Both the position numbers and the translations under genes were made by a program. Below the pieces are notes generated by a model. That model made no database searches, was not told where the DNA came from, and saw only the letters and a program-made list of their open reading frames with translations. A stretch of 64,000 nucleotides of DNA from Pyrenochaeta sp. MPI-SDFR-AT-0127 (Eukaryota; Ascomycota; Dothideomycetes; Pleosporales; Cucurbitariaceae), in the NCBI GenBank assembly GCA_020747015.1, contig JAGTJM010000028.1, positions 186,001-250,000 of the forward strand, in the 5' to 3' direction. Positions 24,556-36,304 of this stretch are shown here, in pieces; positions within the stretch are counted from its first letter, which is position 1, and every line of letters starts with the position of its first letter.

Positions 24556-25439
24556 ACAAGTAAAATTTCGTCCTGACGTGCGCTGTGCATTCGGCCACTA
24601 CGGCGAGCTTCTGACCAGAGCGACCGAGGAGTCGTATGGGACCAAATGCACGTCCTCGGATGCTGAGCGTGACGTCGTAAAGCAGGGAGGGCTGGTGGGG
24701 TCACTTTTTGTGTTTTGGTGTATTGGCAGTAATGAGCGCCGAGGTTCGCAGCTTCGCTAAGCTTTAGTGGTGGATGCAAGGGCAGCCCAACGGCTCAGCA
24801 TAAACTTGATAGCAATTCGGACAATCCTCAACGACTACTGGGAAGGACGAACGCACAATGAATTAAAAAGAAGAGGAAATGGTGGGGATATTCTGGGTGA
24901 AGGATTCGAGTTTGTGGGGGTTTGGGGAAGCTACGTAGGAGAACCACAAGATCGTCTGGTCTCATGCGCCGGCTTTCATGTGCCTGCACGCGTGACTTGC
25001 AAATCGCTCATGATTATAGTTGAGATCAATTATGGATTTAGCGTCATGGGTAGCTCGTCCTTGCATGTGAAGATGTCAGTCGCGCAGAGAGCCTATCGAT
25101 AGTGACACTTTCAGCGATCATTTATTATTGGGTGTGCTTGCTTGCTTGCTCGAGTGGGTATTTTACATGTGCTTCGAATTCGAAAACCAAAGTGCATGGT
25201 ACAGCAAACAAAGATACATATGTACAGTCGTGGCATCATAACGAGCGAGTCGGGGCGGAGGATGAACATCTTCGCCGCGGCGACAAGATACAGCATACGT
25301 GTGCTGTGTTTTTTTTTACAGTCTCTCAGCATCGTCTCCTATCCGCTCAGGGATTGATTGTGAAACGGGCTAAAGCCGACTTTCTGTTCCTTCACCAGCT
25401 TGTGATCGACAACAAGGTTGTTCGCTGCGGGGGAAACGG
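24556..25439. other. Intergenic, no gene recognised
   Basis: About 0.9 kb between two minus-strand genes. It holds the acyltransferase upstream region. Plus-strand frames starting at 24767 and 25102 have no recognisable product, and the second runs antisense through the next gene. Confidence 0.45.
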
Positions 25440-26238
25440 TCATTTCTCAACCATGGCGTCTGCAGAGTTCGCTCTTATACTCGAATTCCTCCGCTGCTTC
25501 AGCCACGCCAGCACCGTGAGGCCAAACGCGCCTAGATCCGCAATAAGGAGCGGAATCAACATCCACCGCCAAGCCACCATGTTCCTGACTTGGTCATTAA
25601 TCTGCTTGCGCTTTGCTCCATCAGCCAGAGGAAGGTTCAAGACAGCCTTCATCCAAGTCTCGGGCGTCCATTTGAACTCTGGGTAGTTGGTGCCCATGTT
25701 GTTGGAAGCAATAGGCTCGCGGATGTGTTGGCCTGTTGTTTGGTAGGTAACAACAAAGACAAATATCAAGGCGGAGAGGGTGAAGAGGATGGCAAGTAAC
25801 TGAAGAATGGCGAGGGCCGTAAGACTCTTCAATGGCTGTTTTTGTCTGTTAGCACTTTGGTGTGATTCAAGATGAGAGGTTGCAGCATACCCGCTCAGAT
25901 CTTCGTAGTCTCCAAGCCGTGATCATCCCAAAGATCCCTAACAAGAATCCATAGACCGCTGCACCATTACTCTCGTGCCCTTGGTCGACCCACAGGTTCC
26001 TTGGTTCAACATTTAATTGAGCTGTGTTTCCGGGCCATTCTATTCGGTAACTGCGAACGTTGTGTTTCTGGTCTAGTAACCACGCGACCATTGAGCTAAT
26101 CAATGCGAGATTGGTGAGGGAGAGCACTGTAAGAACAGCATTGGAGGCAAAAAGTGGCCAGACTCCTGTAGGATTTCTCGAGGTATTCATTGTGTGTGAA
26201 GTTGGAGTGGTACGTTGAAAGTACTGTGCAAAACCCAT
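25440..26238 (-). CDS. Four-helix membrane protein, hypothetical
   Basis: Exons (complement) 25891..26238 and 25440..25835; 247 aa. Not recognised as a named family. Four hydrophobic segments are visible: residues about 24-54 (WPLFASNAVLTVLSLTNLAL), 91-110 (GAAVYGFLLGIFGMITAW), 120-146 (LTALAILQLLAILFTLSALI) and 210-230 (LIPLLIADLGAFGLTVLAWL). The loop between the first and second holds RNLWVDQGHESNGA, and that between the third and fourth holds PEFKWTPETWMKAVLNLPL. This layout resembles small fungal membrane proteins of unknown role. The intron of 55 bp joins RRSER to PLKSLTAL in phase. Start: the first ATG; a second at residue 17 is possible. Confidence 0.7.
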
Positions 26239-28356
26239 CTTGGAAGGTAGTGTAGGTTGTAATCTGCAGTCAAGGTGTTGAGAGAAAGTATCGAGAGCGT
26301 GGGGAGAACATGCAACGCCATGAAATATAAGCTCCCGCCCACAGCTGAGTCCTCTTTCCCGTCATGGTCGCACGCGTCGGGGAGATTGATGAGCTCAGCA
26401 CTATTCGCGTTAGCTCCCGCAGCCTTGCCAACCACCGCACGCCACAAATCTCACAAATGCCCCCAGATTAGAAACCGAGTGCCATCATCTACAAGGGTTT
26501 TTGCCTGAAGGTGCCGATATCCAAGGTAGCGGGCAAGCCACAATAGCAAAGCGGCCTCCTAGCGCACGTCGAGGCCCGCGGGTTCCAAAGCTTAGCGAAT
26601 GAAACGGCTGGGCAGGAGAAGGATGTGATGAGAAGCGAGCCTGGTGGAGACGCGCTGGATGAGATTTCATGGGTGTCAGCTTGGCCACAGCCTCAGTCAA
26701 CGCGTGCTGAGAAAGAAAAATGATGATCTGTGGACTTCGGAGGTTGGTGAGGTCGAAAATAACTCGTTTCGAAACAACGCGAAACTTCTTGTCAGAAGTC
26801 CGGCGTTGGCAACGATGACCGTGTCCATATACAAAACGAACGCGCCCGTGGTTCCTGGAGTCGATCAAGATTAGCGTCAAAGCCAATTTTTCACCCGTGA
26901 AATGGATTTTGCTCCTTCTCCTTCATGTATGGGTCCGACTATGCAGCCACGGCCAATAGTTCCACCAGTGACAAGGTTTGTTTTCAGCTCAGGGGAGCAA
27001 GCCGCGGAGCTTCGCGCCTCCACCGCGCACACAACATTGACAACTTCATGCACAATGCTGTGCGAGCTGTGCGCGATCTGAGGATTAGAAGAGTCTGGAG
27101 TGTGAGACTTGGCTAGAGATGATCGAAGACAACCAAGCCTGGGGGTGGTCGATCATGCTCTGTTCGAAACGACGCTAACTGTGTTCAGAATAGTCCTCAT
27201 TGGACCTCGTACTTGTGCATCCGTATTCACAACGCATCCTCGACCATGCCCAGTTCTCCACTTAAGTCATCCCTCCATTCGAAAGAATGTTATGTCGGCA
27301 AAGCAGTGAACAGCTTCTTCCAATTGCTCAGCGGCAGATGTACTCCAGCTATGCCATCCATTGGACTTCGTGATCTCACCCAAGTTGGCGGCCTTTGACG
27401 CGACCGACGTCACAGCGGCTATTCATCACACCAAGCCTTATGAAACGCAGAGGATGTCTACGGCTCTGGTCCTGGTTACTGAGGCACCTTTGTATCAAAA
27501 CACGACTATGGCTTCGACTATGCATGCTTGCCCCGGCGACACTTACCACTGGTGGGGTATGAAAACACCCCGACAGACAACGCATTCCCTACGACTCTCC
27601 TGTCTACCGTTAGATATATGATAGCTTCACAATTTTAGTTATCCTCCAGCAAATTGTGCTCGTTTATCTTCGAACCTAGTTTGAATATCGCTTGGCTTCT
27701 CCAACCTGGCGTTTGGCCAGACTGGAGGAGCGAGGTTGCTACGGCCCTCAGTACATTCCCAGTGCCCATTCCTGCCTTCCTTCCCAGTTCACGACTGTTT
27801 GTGGTTTCGTCGGTGAAGTGTGAAGACCTCTCCGGCGACCCGCATAGCGGATGAAATCGGGCGGCTATGCACAGTCCACCCAGTGCGAATGGTGCACGTT
27901 CAGCCAATACTTCACGCCATCGCATACCTCTCTTCCAACCTCTTCTCTTGATCGGGAAAGTTTTTCAACGTTACGGGAGGGAAACCCAGCAAGATCCAGA
28001 GTTGATGTGTTCAGCATTAATTTCCACAGGCACTAGCTTGGTCGCTCCATCAACCAAGAGCGAGAGGAGTGGACGACGAGCTCCAGCAAGAGTGCGGCGC
28101 AGCAAGTGCGATTTTCACCATAGACACTTGGGCCGCACTAATTGTGAGTGAGTGTCGGTGGTCAGGGAACATATATTCCAAGAGCTCCAGTTATTTCGAG
28201 GGCATGCACTGGTTGCTATCTTCGTATACTCTCGCTCTTTTCTTGTCCACTCTTTGAGGCATTCGGCATCTGGCTGGTCCGGGTCCTTGTATTCTTGTCG
28301 AACGTTTGAAACGTTGCCTAACATAATTTTTGTAATCCAATATTAAGATCGTACTC
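26239..28356. other. 2.1-kb gene-free divergent region
   Basis: It lies between two divergent starts. I find no frame with family features on either strand; all frames are under 140 codons and overlap. No transposon ends, terminal repeats or RNA gene were seen. It must contain both promoters. Confidence 0.5.
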
Positions 28357-29653
28357 ATGCGGCTACCGTATAGGTCGATCACGAGCATCCAACCACTCCC
28401 TAGTATTTATACAGCATTTCCGGTTAACTACGATAACACGGACTTGAGCAACAATTCAGAAATTAATTCAGGGTTATGCCTTATGAGCCGGATTGAAGAT
28501 GGCATTGAGGTTGTTCCGTTTGAACGGAGCAAAACCCCGTCTGCCCCAATCCTGAGCCCAGACCAGGGCGAGAAGGAGGTCTTTGTTGTCTATCAAGAGA
28601 AGATGGACTCGTCTGAGAAGCCTTTACCAGTTCTACCAAGTTCTATGTGGCAACGAATGTCTTTAAGACAACGAATATTGGCGATACTTGGCGTGCAATT
28701 TGTGATGTTGGTAACCATTGGCCTTGCCCTAATGGCTGCAAAAAACCACTCTTCTGCAAGGTAAGGTGAATTGCTGTGTCTAATGGAGGAGATTTTTTGC
28801 TGACGGCCAGCCTTCCAGTGATCATGCGTCTCGGGCACGAGCAACAGGAGATGAGTCTCCAGAAACTGACTCCATGAATTCAATTCGACGAGGTGCATTC
28901 GCAATACCGATCCAGCTTCCACAACAGCAAAGTTCGTCGTGCCTAGCGAGAATGAACGAGTCTGTAGCATGGCAGTGCGCCTCTGATACAGTGTTCCAGC
29001 TGAACATTCTCCCATCATCGCCTGGTGACGCTGATACGACGGTGATTACACTTGGGCCACCACCTAGCAATGGAAGCATTTATCATGGCCACCAAGTTCC
29101 AGATATAAGACCAGTCGAGTTGGCAATGGTCCCTGAAGTTTCTTCGAAGAATAAGTCTGCCTATCACTTCCGCACTACGTACAATCGAGTCGTGTTGCTC
29201 AAGGAAGGGGATATCTCGCAAGCAGAGAGGCCTCGGACTCAGCCAGTGATACGACACCCTATCTTCAAAGCTGGTGAGTCTCTGTGGCGATGTGTCTTCA
29301 ATGAAACTGTCATCGAAGGCTATGTCTATGTCGATCAGCCCACTACACCAGAAGTCACAAACGTAGGGCCTGGTACCAATGCGTCTTCCGCGATTCTTTT
29401 ACCCAAAGTCCCTTACGTTGTCAAAATTATCGAGCAGAGAATGCCAAATGGGAAAGGCCCGTACTGCGAGAAGATGCGGCTTGACAAGGATGGAAGCATG
29501 TCTTCACGCGCAGAAAAGCTCATGTTGAACCTCAGTGAGCCTGCATCTGAGCGAGATGCTGCCAAGACAGAACTCATTAGGAGCGCGAAATTTCAAGAAA
29601 GACAGCAAGCACAAACATTAAATCACTGTCGGTGTCAGTGGATGATCCAATAA
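28357..29653 (+). CDS. Single-pass membrane protein, DUF7820-like
   Basis: Exons 28357..28760 and 28819..29653; 412 aa from the first ATG. A second start at 28483 (MSRIEDGIEVVPFERS) would give 370 aa and looks like the usual N-terminus of this type. An acidic/Pro-rich cytoplasmic stretch is followed by a basic WQRMSLRQR and one transmembrane helix (ILAILGVQFVMLVTIGLALM, about 112-131), then a long extracellular or lumenal C-terminal domain with several N-x-S/T sites (MNESVAWQ, FNETVIEG). The segment ESLWRCVFNETVIEGYVYV resembles the conserved C-terminal block of fungal DUF7820 proteins as I recall them. No enzymatic motif. The junction reads AASDHASRA in phase. Confidence 0.72.
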
Positions 29654-30636
29654 GCCGCTATCGCAATCAAGGGATCCTGGAGTCGTGATTTTGGTCTCGA
29701 CGAGGAAATATCTCTCTCCATTCTCGTACCGATCTCAACCTAGCCACATCGATATGATGCTTCAACACTACCAGATCTAGCTAGCTCAAACATCAACCTT
29801 GATTTATTCACCCTTTATAGACTTTCGCATAATTAAGTCTCTTCGACAACAATCGGACAATCTGTCATCGACTGCCAGAAACCAAGGGCGCCAAACTTAA
29901 CGATACACCACAATTCACGTTCTGTGGAAAAGACGCCCACTTCGCGCCCTCAGTCGATGTCTAAAGACCGCCACTGAAAGTTCCCCGTCTAGGTGCAAAC
30001 AGAAGCCAGAGAACATTCGAGACATTTACAGGGACTTCAATGAAGGAACTGAAGCGGATGACGCGAGAGCCAGGCTTGGAGCTTTCATCATGTACGGAGC
30101 AGATAGCGCAGTCGGAGCTGCAAGGCATAGATAAGTCATTCGCGGTACTTGAATGAATCTCGCTATTACTCAATATTCGTCACAGTGGATGCTTTTCAAG
30201 TACTGTTGAGCTCTTGACGTGGGTGCTAAGTGCTCTCGCGGTGATGTCGTTATGTTAAGCTATTGCATGGTTGGTCATTGATCACCACAGCTCCACTAAC
30301 CTCCACTTTGCCCTATACGGTGCCCCAACCGCCACTTCATAGACCCAAGGTGATTTACGGTCCCGACTCAGGCGCACTTCACAGCCAGCTATCTATGTTC
30401 AAAATGACTGGCACAGTCGGGCTCCATCAAACGTCCAGTGCTAGAGTCTTGCCTCTATGCCTGTTCAGCACTCGGGGCCATCGCCGTCACCGCAAAATAA
30501 ACTATCGAACACGCATATAATATGTTGAAGAGCCACTAAGTATCTGCTCCAGTCTGAATTCCCCGAGTAGATCATGAAATAATCCAGGCCATAAGCAGTA
30601 CACCTTACGATACTTCAGTTATCAGGCCTGGCCAAC
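29654..30636. other. Intergenic, no gene recognised
   Basis: 983 bp between two plus-strand genes. Nothing beyond short frames was seen. Confidence 0.5.
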
Positions 30637-32493
30637 ATGCGCCGAAGTGTTGGGTCTATCATTCGATTCATTGAAAATTCTCAATATGAACCAGATAAGC
30701 GGCATTCGGCGCCTGAGCAGCATCGCCGTACACGATCAGGAAAGTCGCGGCTACCTGCCCAGCCGCAATCAAAGTGGTATAGCACATTTCCATCCGGTCC
30801 TGAGCATGGAGCACAGTTTCAAAATTCCAAGAAAGATCTTGAAAGCAAGCATAAATGCCCTGAGCCCAGGAGTCCCTCAGAAAGTGTACAGGAGAGATTT
30901 GAAGAAGCCAATGTGAAAGAGGTGCAATGTGGGCCGATGCTTCCGCCACAGCCAAATCCAGGGCCTTTCAGCGTTTCCATGTCACCAAACATCCAAGGAA
31001 ACGATGTTAAACTCACTGAAGACCAAGACAGATATCTCGAAGACAGGCTGTTGTCTTCCGAGATAAAGCATGAGGCGCATGTGCATGCTATTTTCGGATT
31101 TGGAAAGCGGAATCGTGTGAAAGGGAAGGGCAAACAAAAAGACGAAGACTCATCACAATGTACGGAACGACGAGAGTACACATCTACAGCAGCAAAATCT
31201 CTCCATCGGGCAGAAATTGGTCTGCCAAATGAAGCTACACAGGACCTTGTACCGACTGCAGGACCATCAGAGATGTATATAGCTCACAAACCTAGCTTCC
31301 CCAAGGGAGACAAGTCGGACTCTCCATCGGAGCGTAGTCTCGTAATATCGCGGCCGGATTGCCAACCCCCACAAGACAATTCTTCCCTAAATATTCTGCC
31401 CCAAATTGCAGACCAGCGACAATCTCCAAGTCCACGACCAGAAGACTTCTACCGTCCTATCATGGTCAGCGTCAAGACTAGAAGGTCTTCATCGAGTTGG
31501 AGTGACATTTCACTTCTTAGGAAAAATCGATGTGACGAGTATAACTCTTTAATGCCGAAACCATTGTTCAGTTCAGCGAGCAGTTCAATTGGAAATGCCC
31601 ACGGCTGGATGACTGCGCAGACTTACCATATTCCCATCGGTCTCGACCCTTATCAGCATCAAGTACCAGAATTTCGCAGAGCCTCACTCCACCCTCAATC
31701 CATCTGCTCGAGGTCGGATAATTTTTCTTGGTTAGACTTGCCGAGCGAAACTACATCACGGCCTCCAACTGCTAGCTCTCGGTGTGTGACAGCGTTCTCG
31801 TATATGCTTCCGGCCGCAGCGTCTCCCTTTAGCACACCCTACGGCGTCTCGAATGAATGCATATTTCCCACGCATAGATTGAATGAACCACCGTCACATT
31901 GTGTGAATGGAGGCTTCCTCGAGTTCGAAGAGATAAGACAAGTATGGAATCAACAGCATTCTCAACGGCACATGTCAAAGCCGATAACGGAGATTATACA
32001 ATCGCAAAATCGACTTCAAAAGCAGATTTTGACTTTGCTGGGCAGACAAGATCAGAATGAGCAACAGCCGAGTGCCTATATTCACGTTCCGGAGCAGGCC
32101 AGTGCGATCTCGAGTTGGGGGCTAACGCCAGACGAGCTGTACGATTCACCACAATGGCGAGAGCAGCGGGAGAAACGGAGGTGTAAAATGTGGAAACGTC
32201 TATTTTGTAGGTGTTGTACCTTTGCTTCTCCAAAGATTACAACTGCCCCTTGGGCTCCTGCATCTGGATTCATGTTTGCGCCCTCTTTGTCATTGAACTC
32301 CCCTCCAATATCCGCTCCATCTGCCGAAGTACAAAACACTGAAGAAAAACTCAAAATCCTTGGGGATACAATAATTGCCCCAACAACCTTGACTGATAGA
32401 CCGAAGAAGCCAAAGTGGTGGCAGCGCAAGCACACAGCAAGCCGGAAGCCCAAGAATGGCAGATTGAGGAAAAAGTATCCAAACGCGCAGTAG
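30637..32493 (+). CDS. Hypothetical disordered protein, 618 aa
   Basis: An intronless open frame of 619 codons, far longer than chance, starting at an ATG. I do not recognise a family. The sequence is rich in Ser, Pro, Arg and Gln and looks mostly disordered. Visible pieces are: a basic, Lys-rich patch KRNRVKGKGKQKDEDSS near 166-182; SVKTRRSSSSWSDISLLRKN near 277-296; a Cys/Trp cluster KRRCKMWKRLFCRCC near 517-531; and a very basic C-terminus with PKKPKWWQRKHTASRKPKNG. No signal peptide or transmembrane helix. The basic ends suggest nucleic-acid binding or nuclear location, but this is inference. It may be lineage-restricted. Its upstream neighbour is a DUF7820-like gene on the same strand. 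Confidence 0.6.
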   Translation: MRRSVGSIIRFIENSQYEPDKRHSAPEQHRRTRSGKSRLPAQPQSKWYSTFPSGPEHGAQFQNSKKDLESKHKCPEPRSPSESVQERFEEANVKEVQCGPMLPPQPNPGPFSVSMSPNIQGNDVKLTEDQDRYLEDRLLSSEIKHEAHVHAIFGFGKRNRVKGKGKQKDEDSSQCTERREYTSTAAKSLHRAEIGLPNEATQDLVPTAGPSEMYIAHKPSFPKGDKSDSPSERSLVISRPDCQPPQDNSSLNILPQIADQRQSPSPRPEDFYRPIMVSVKTRRSSSSWSDISLLRKNRCDEYNSLMPKPLFSSASSSIGNAHGWMTAQTYHIPIGLDPYQHQVPEFRRASLHPQSICSRSDNFSWLDLPSETTSRPPTASSRCVTAFSYMLPAAASPFSTPYGVSNECIFPTHRLNEPPSHCVNGGFLEFEEIRQVWNQQHSQRHMSKPITEIIQSQNRLQKQILTLLGRQDQNEQQPSAYIHVPEQASAISSWGLTPDELYDSPQWREQREKRRCKMWKRLFCRCCTFASPKITTAPWAPASGFMFAPSLSLNSPPISAPSAEVQNTEEKLKILGDTIIAPTTLTDRPKKPKWWQRKHTASRKPKNGRLRKKYPNAQ

Positions 32494-33036
32494 CACGGAA
32501 ACCAGAAAAATCTGGTTCGAGATGTCTAGGGGTAGGTACTAAAGAGAAACACCCCCACCCCCCCCTTCCTCCCTGGAAATAGGTCCCCATGAAAGAGAAT
32601 GATGACGGAGCTGGAGTCGGTGGAAGTAGTAATATAATAATAAGTGGGACGTTGTGATATTCAAAACATGTGGGCAGACGCTGCGACCACGAGGTTTCAG
32701 GTTCATGGGCAAAACAAAGCTGGTCAAGAATCGGAGCGATAATTTAGAGGATGGCATGAATGATACAGACGGACCGACGAAGAAGGAATAAAAAGTAATG
32801 ATAATGATAATGTTTATTTGATTTTGTTTGATGTGCATCAACATCTTATTTATAGCCATCAATAGGCACCGTGATATCCCCAAAAGTGTGTATGTGTTAC
32901 ATCAACGTTGCATCACCAACGCAAACGCCAAATTTCAGATGTAAAGTATATACAACGAAGCCTAGCCATACTAGTATTTGAAGAAGCCTGCCAAACCCAT
33001 GTTAAACGCCCCAGACTCTCATGCCGTGCTGATCAC
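32494..33036. other. Convergent intergenic region with C/G-rich tract
   Basis: 543 bp between convergent stops. A tract with a run of nine C sits at about 32551-32573; its minus strand reads as GGG, a 9-G run and GGGGG, a G-quadruplex-capable pattern, in the likely 3' UTR of the 618-aa gene. An AT-rich stretch with TAATGATAATGATAATG is near 32795-32811. Confidence 0.5.
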
Positions 33037-34455
33037 TTAGAAGGCGAACACTACTGCACCGGCAAGCGCAAAGACAAGTGCGCCGGCCTTGTTATGGCTT
33101 GCGGCACCTGTGAACTCAGCAGGCGGCGCGGAGACGGTTGCGTTGCCAGATGGTCGGGGAACGGTTCCGGTTGGTGCGGAGGGGATTGGGACGCTTGGTG
33201 CTGACCTTGTATCGATGGCCAGGCCAGTGGTTGGGAAGGGAGGAGGCGAGACAACTGGCGCCGCAGAGGTGACAATGGGAACTTGGGCAGAGCTTACCCG
33301 AGTCAACAAGCTGGAAAGGGGAACAGCCGGGTACTCGGCGGAGATATTGACGGGCGGGGCGTTAGTGGCTGGAGGTGGAGCACCAGTCACAGTGACAGTG
33401 GCGGTCCCGCACTCACAAGGCGTCTCCTCAGTGGCTGATGTTTGAGGAACCGCATCAGACTGGCCGCCTTTGACGGGAGCTGCAGTGCTCCCGATGGAGC
33501 CGGTCGCAACAGGAGTGGTAGCAGGCTTGTCGTCAGTGCAGGTAGTCGACTTGCCAGAGGCTTTTGGTGCATCAACTCCAGATGCGAGAGGAGCAAGGGT
33601 TCCGGAAGCAGAGGCTTCAATCACAGCGCTGTTCTGAGGAGCACCCTCAGCGTTGCCAGCACCGATGACTTTGATGGAGCCAAAGGATCCAGACTTGTCA
33701 GTCCACTCATATTCCGTGCCGGGGCTATAGTTGATGACCTTGATACTCTTGACAGTCATTGTGAATGGTGCCTTTTGATAGTCGACCTCACCACCTGCCC
33801 ACTGGCGTGTGCCCTCATTTTCAGAGTCGCCGCCAGGCCAGTTACCGAGACGAACATTGCAAGGAGTCTGCGGGTAAGTCTTACCGCCGTTGGCATCAGC
33901 GAACTTCAATGTGCGGATCGGCTTGTCGTCGATGATCCAGGTGAGGGCCTCTGCAGTCCAGTTTAGGGCGTACTTGTGAAACTCGCTCTGGGTAGTGGCA
34001 ACGGGGGCCTCGATCATACGATCGTAAGTTGTAGTGTTGCCTTTGCCAAAATAGTTCATCTGAACTTTTCCTTCTTGGCCTCCGATCCACTCCCAGTCGA
34101 CTTCGTCCAAGTTGTCAGACTGGAGGACAATGGACGAGATGATACCTTGGCCGGGAGCTGCCTTCATGACAACCTCAACATAACCAAAGTGAAGCATGCT
34201 TGTCGATCCAATGGTAGGTGCATCTCCCTTCTTGGCAACAATGAACTCAGCACCGTCAGCACTGTACTTTAGGCTTCCGGCTGTCTGCTTCCAGCCTTTG
34301 ACAGATTTCTCTCCAGCCGTGAAGTCTGTGTTCCAGTTCTGCGGCATGGCAGGGTTGTTGGGGCACTCCTTCTCCATAGGATTGCAGTCGGTAAAGGTTT
34401 GAGCTGTGGCGAGAGCAGCCAATGCGCTCGATGCGACGTATGACGTGAAACGCAT
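33037..34455 (-). CDS. Crh-type GH16 cell-wall transglycosylase, GPI-anchored
   Basis: Intronless, 472 aa. Crh/Utr2 family enzymes cross-link chitin to beta-1,3/1,6-glucan in the fungal wall. Signal peptide at residues 1-18 (MRFTSYVASSALAALATAQ, cleavage near the end). The GH16 domain (about 20-260) has the catalytic E-x-D-x-x-E-like motif DEVDWEW at 117-123, with nucleophile Glu118 and acid/base Glu122. Downstream WEWIGG and QMNYFGKGNTTTYDR match the Crh subfamily, and WAGGEVDYQKAPFTM is the usual later block. A Ser/Thr/Pro-rich linker (about 290-440) is followed by a C-terminal hydrophobic GPI signal (AGALVFALAGAVVFAF). So it is secreted and wall- or membrane-anchored. It is divergent from a small protein gene. 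Confidence 0.93.
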   Translation of the reverse strand: MRFTSYVASSALAALATAQTFTDCNPMEKECPNNPAMPQNWNTDFTAGEKSVKGWKQTAGSLKYSADGAEFIVAKKGDAPTIGSTSMLHFGYVEVVMKAAPGQGIISSIVLQSDNLDEVDWEWIGGQEGKVQMNYFGKGNTTTYDRMIEAPVATTQSEFHKYALNWTAEALTWIIDDKPIRTLKFADANGGKTYPQTPCNVRLGNWPGGDSENEGTRQWAGGEVDYQKAPFTMTVKSIKVINYSPGTEYEWTDKSGSFGSIKVIGAGNAEGAPQNSAVIEASASGTLAPLASGVDAPKASGKSTTCTDDKPATTPVATGSIGSTAAPVKGGQSDAVPQTSATEETPCECGTATVTVTGAPPPATNAPPVNISAEYPAVPLSSLLTRVSSAQVPIVTSAAPVVSPPPFPTTGLAIDTRSAPSVPIPSAPTGTVPRPSGNATVSAPPAEFTGAASHNKAGALVFALAGAVVFAF

Positions 34456-36304
34456 GTTGTGGGTCTTGCGGTACTGATAGATGGAAATATGGGGACCTTG
34501 AGAGGCAGACAGGAAAAGTCAAGAGGAGAAGAGAAATCCTAGAAAATAGTCTTCACAGAAGATTGTTGATGAATATAGTCCGTTGGAATTGATTCGGATC
34601 GTAGAGACGATATGAGACGGTACGTGAGCAACAACAACGTTGAAAGAATGGAATGCTCAGCGAGGAGCTTTGGCGAGAAGGAAAGTAATGAGTGAGGTCG
34701 TCCTGCGTCCGAACAGATCGAAGAGAGTGTGGTCTAAAAAGGACGCAACAAAGGTGCAAAAGTCGAAGGTTGGATGAAGAATGCAGAAGACTGCATGTCA
34801 GAGGAGCGCCGACTATAAAAAGTCGCTTCCTTCGAACATCATCAGCAACCACGTAATTTCCGAGCCCATGCATTAGCATTCAGCGGGTCGAAGCCATGCG
34901 GCCTCTCTCGTCCGATCATGCCGTCTCCTGCTTGAATGGTGGGCAGGTCTGAGTGGTCAAGAGCGGCCTTCCTTCGCTCTCCTTTGGTGTTTCATGAAAC
35001 CTCGGTGGAGACTAGGCTGTGTCAGAAGTTCGAGCCGCCTTGCCAAAAGCATTGATGTTTCCGGTGAAGCCAATCAGAACTCGTATGTGCCTGGCCCAAC
35101 TTAGCAGGTGTTTCTTGCTTCGAGCCACTCGTGCCCTGCATTTCGCCGCATCTGCTACCCCTGAGGCGATGATACGCTGGGGTCCGGCCAGACCGGGCGA
35201 GTCGGTGAGGCGGTGCTTGAAAATGGTAGTGCCTACTCAGCTGAACCTCGTGGATCAACGATGTAAGGCAATGCGCAGTCAGCGTTACATTCTAGGTATG
35301 TACATACGCTCAGAATTCAATATCGGCATGTCGTTCGGTGAAGTGCCAATGTGACAGTGCTGCTGCCCAAACGACGTTAGAGACAGGCTGATGACGCTGT
35401 GTCACTCTGGAATTGCGATGTGCAGCGACACGCATTCCTGTGCTTCTCTTCTGTTCGATCGTCTCAAGTTTGATGTCATACTCTCAGATGAACCTGACGA
35501 TGATGAAATGATCTGCCACCCTGACGATCACTCCTTGTGCGGAGCCCTGTGAACGACTGCTTCCGGTGATGGTTCAAGCAGCTGCGGCGCCGAGCCGCCG
35601 ACATGGACGCGTACCTCATGCACCTGACAGGTGACAGATGGCGGCTAATAGTCTGCAGACAGTCACAGTCAGTAATTGGGATATATCGGTAAAAGATAGC
35701 CTGGTGAGAAAACTCAAGCTGTCGCTCTCGTTGGGGAAAGTGCGGGTACAACTTCGCCCCAAGGAACTTGCTTGAGCGGCAGCCCCCACTGCCTCTGTCC
35801 AAATCACTCTGATCGGTGACCACCGGCTGCCACTTGCTCGGTCGGCATCAAATGGCTCTAAGACAGGGTGACCATTCAGTGCTTATTGTTTAAAGTATGC
35901 GAGAGCGGTCTCACAATTCAATCTATCTGCAAGGACAGGGAATGAGATCCAACGGAGTTCGCTAATAATAACTTCACTCCAGCGAGTGCTGCTGGATTGT
36001 AGGCAATTGGAGGTAGCGGGTTCAAATTTCACAAGAACAGAGTCAACCAGCTCGGCAAATCGTCACAGTTGTGCTCTCTACTATTTGTTTGTGCATCGCG
36101 AATCTCATCGATCATGTGGCTGAAGGACCGAGTACCGGATAGAGTTAGGCCATTGCCGCATCGAGCCACTACACCATTCCTACGTCACTTTCCTTCACGC
36201 TCCGCTCCAAAACTCCGCCAAGCAGCAGAGCAGCGAGATATTCCAGTTGATTAATCTGCTATCAATCGACTCGATCGGAAGAACCCATTCAAATACACTC
36301 AACC
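34456..36304. promoter_or_regulatory. 1.85-kb divergent region upstream of the Crh-like gene
   Basis: No gene recognised. A plus-strand TATAAAAA lies at 34814..34821; because it reads TTTTTATA on the minus strand it is not a clean TATA for the Crh-like gene. Short frames on both strands here are without family features. Confidence 0.4.

Noticed and set aside
25102..25686. 194-codon plus-strand frame
   Set aside because: It runs antisense through the second exon of the four-helix membrane protein and has no recognisable product.
34814..34821. TATAAAAA as the TATA box of the Crh-like gene
   Set aside because: It reads in the plus direction, whereas that gene is on the minus strand, and it is 360 bp from the ATG.
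36000..36050. GGTTCAAATTTC resembling a tRNA B box
   Set aside because: No A box, acceptor stem or T-stem pairing could be found around it.
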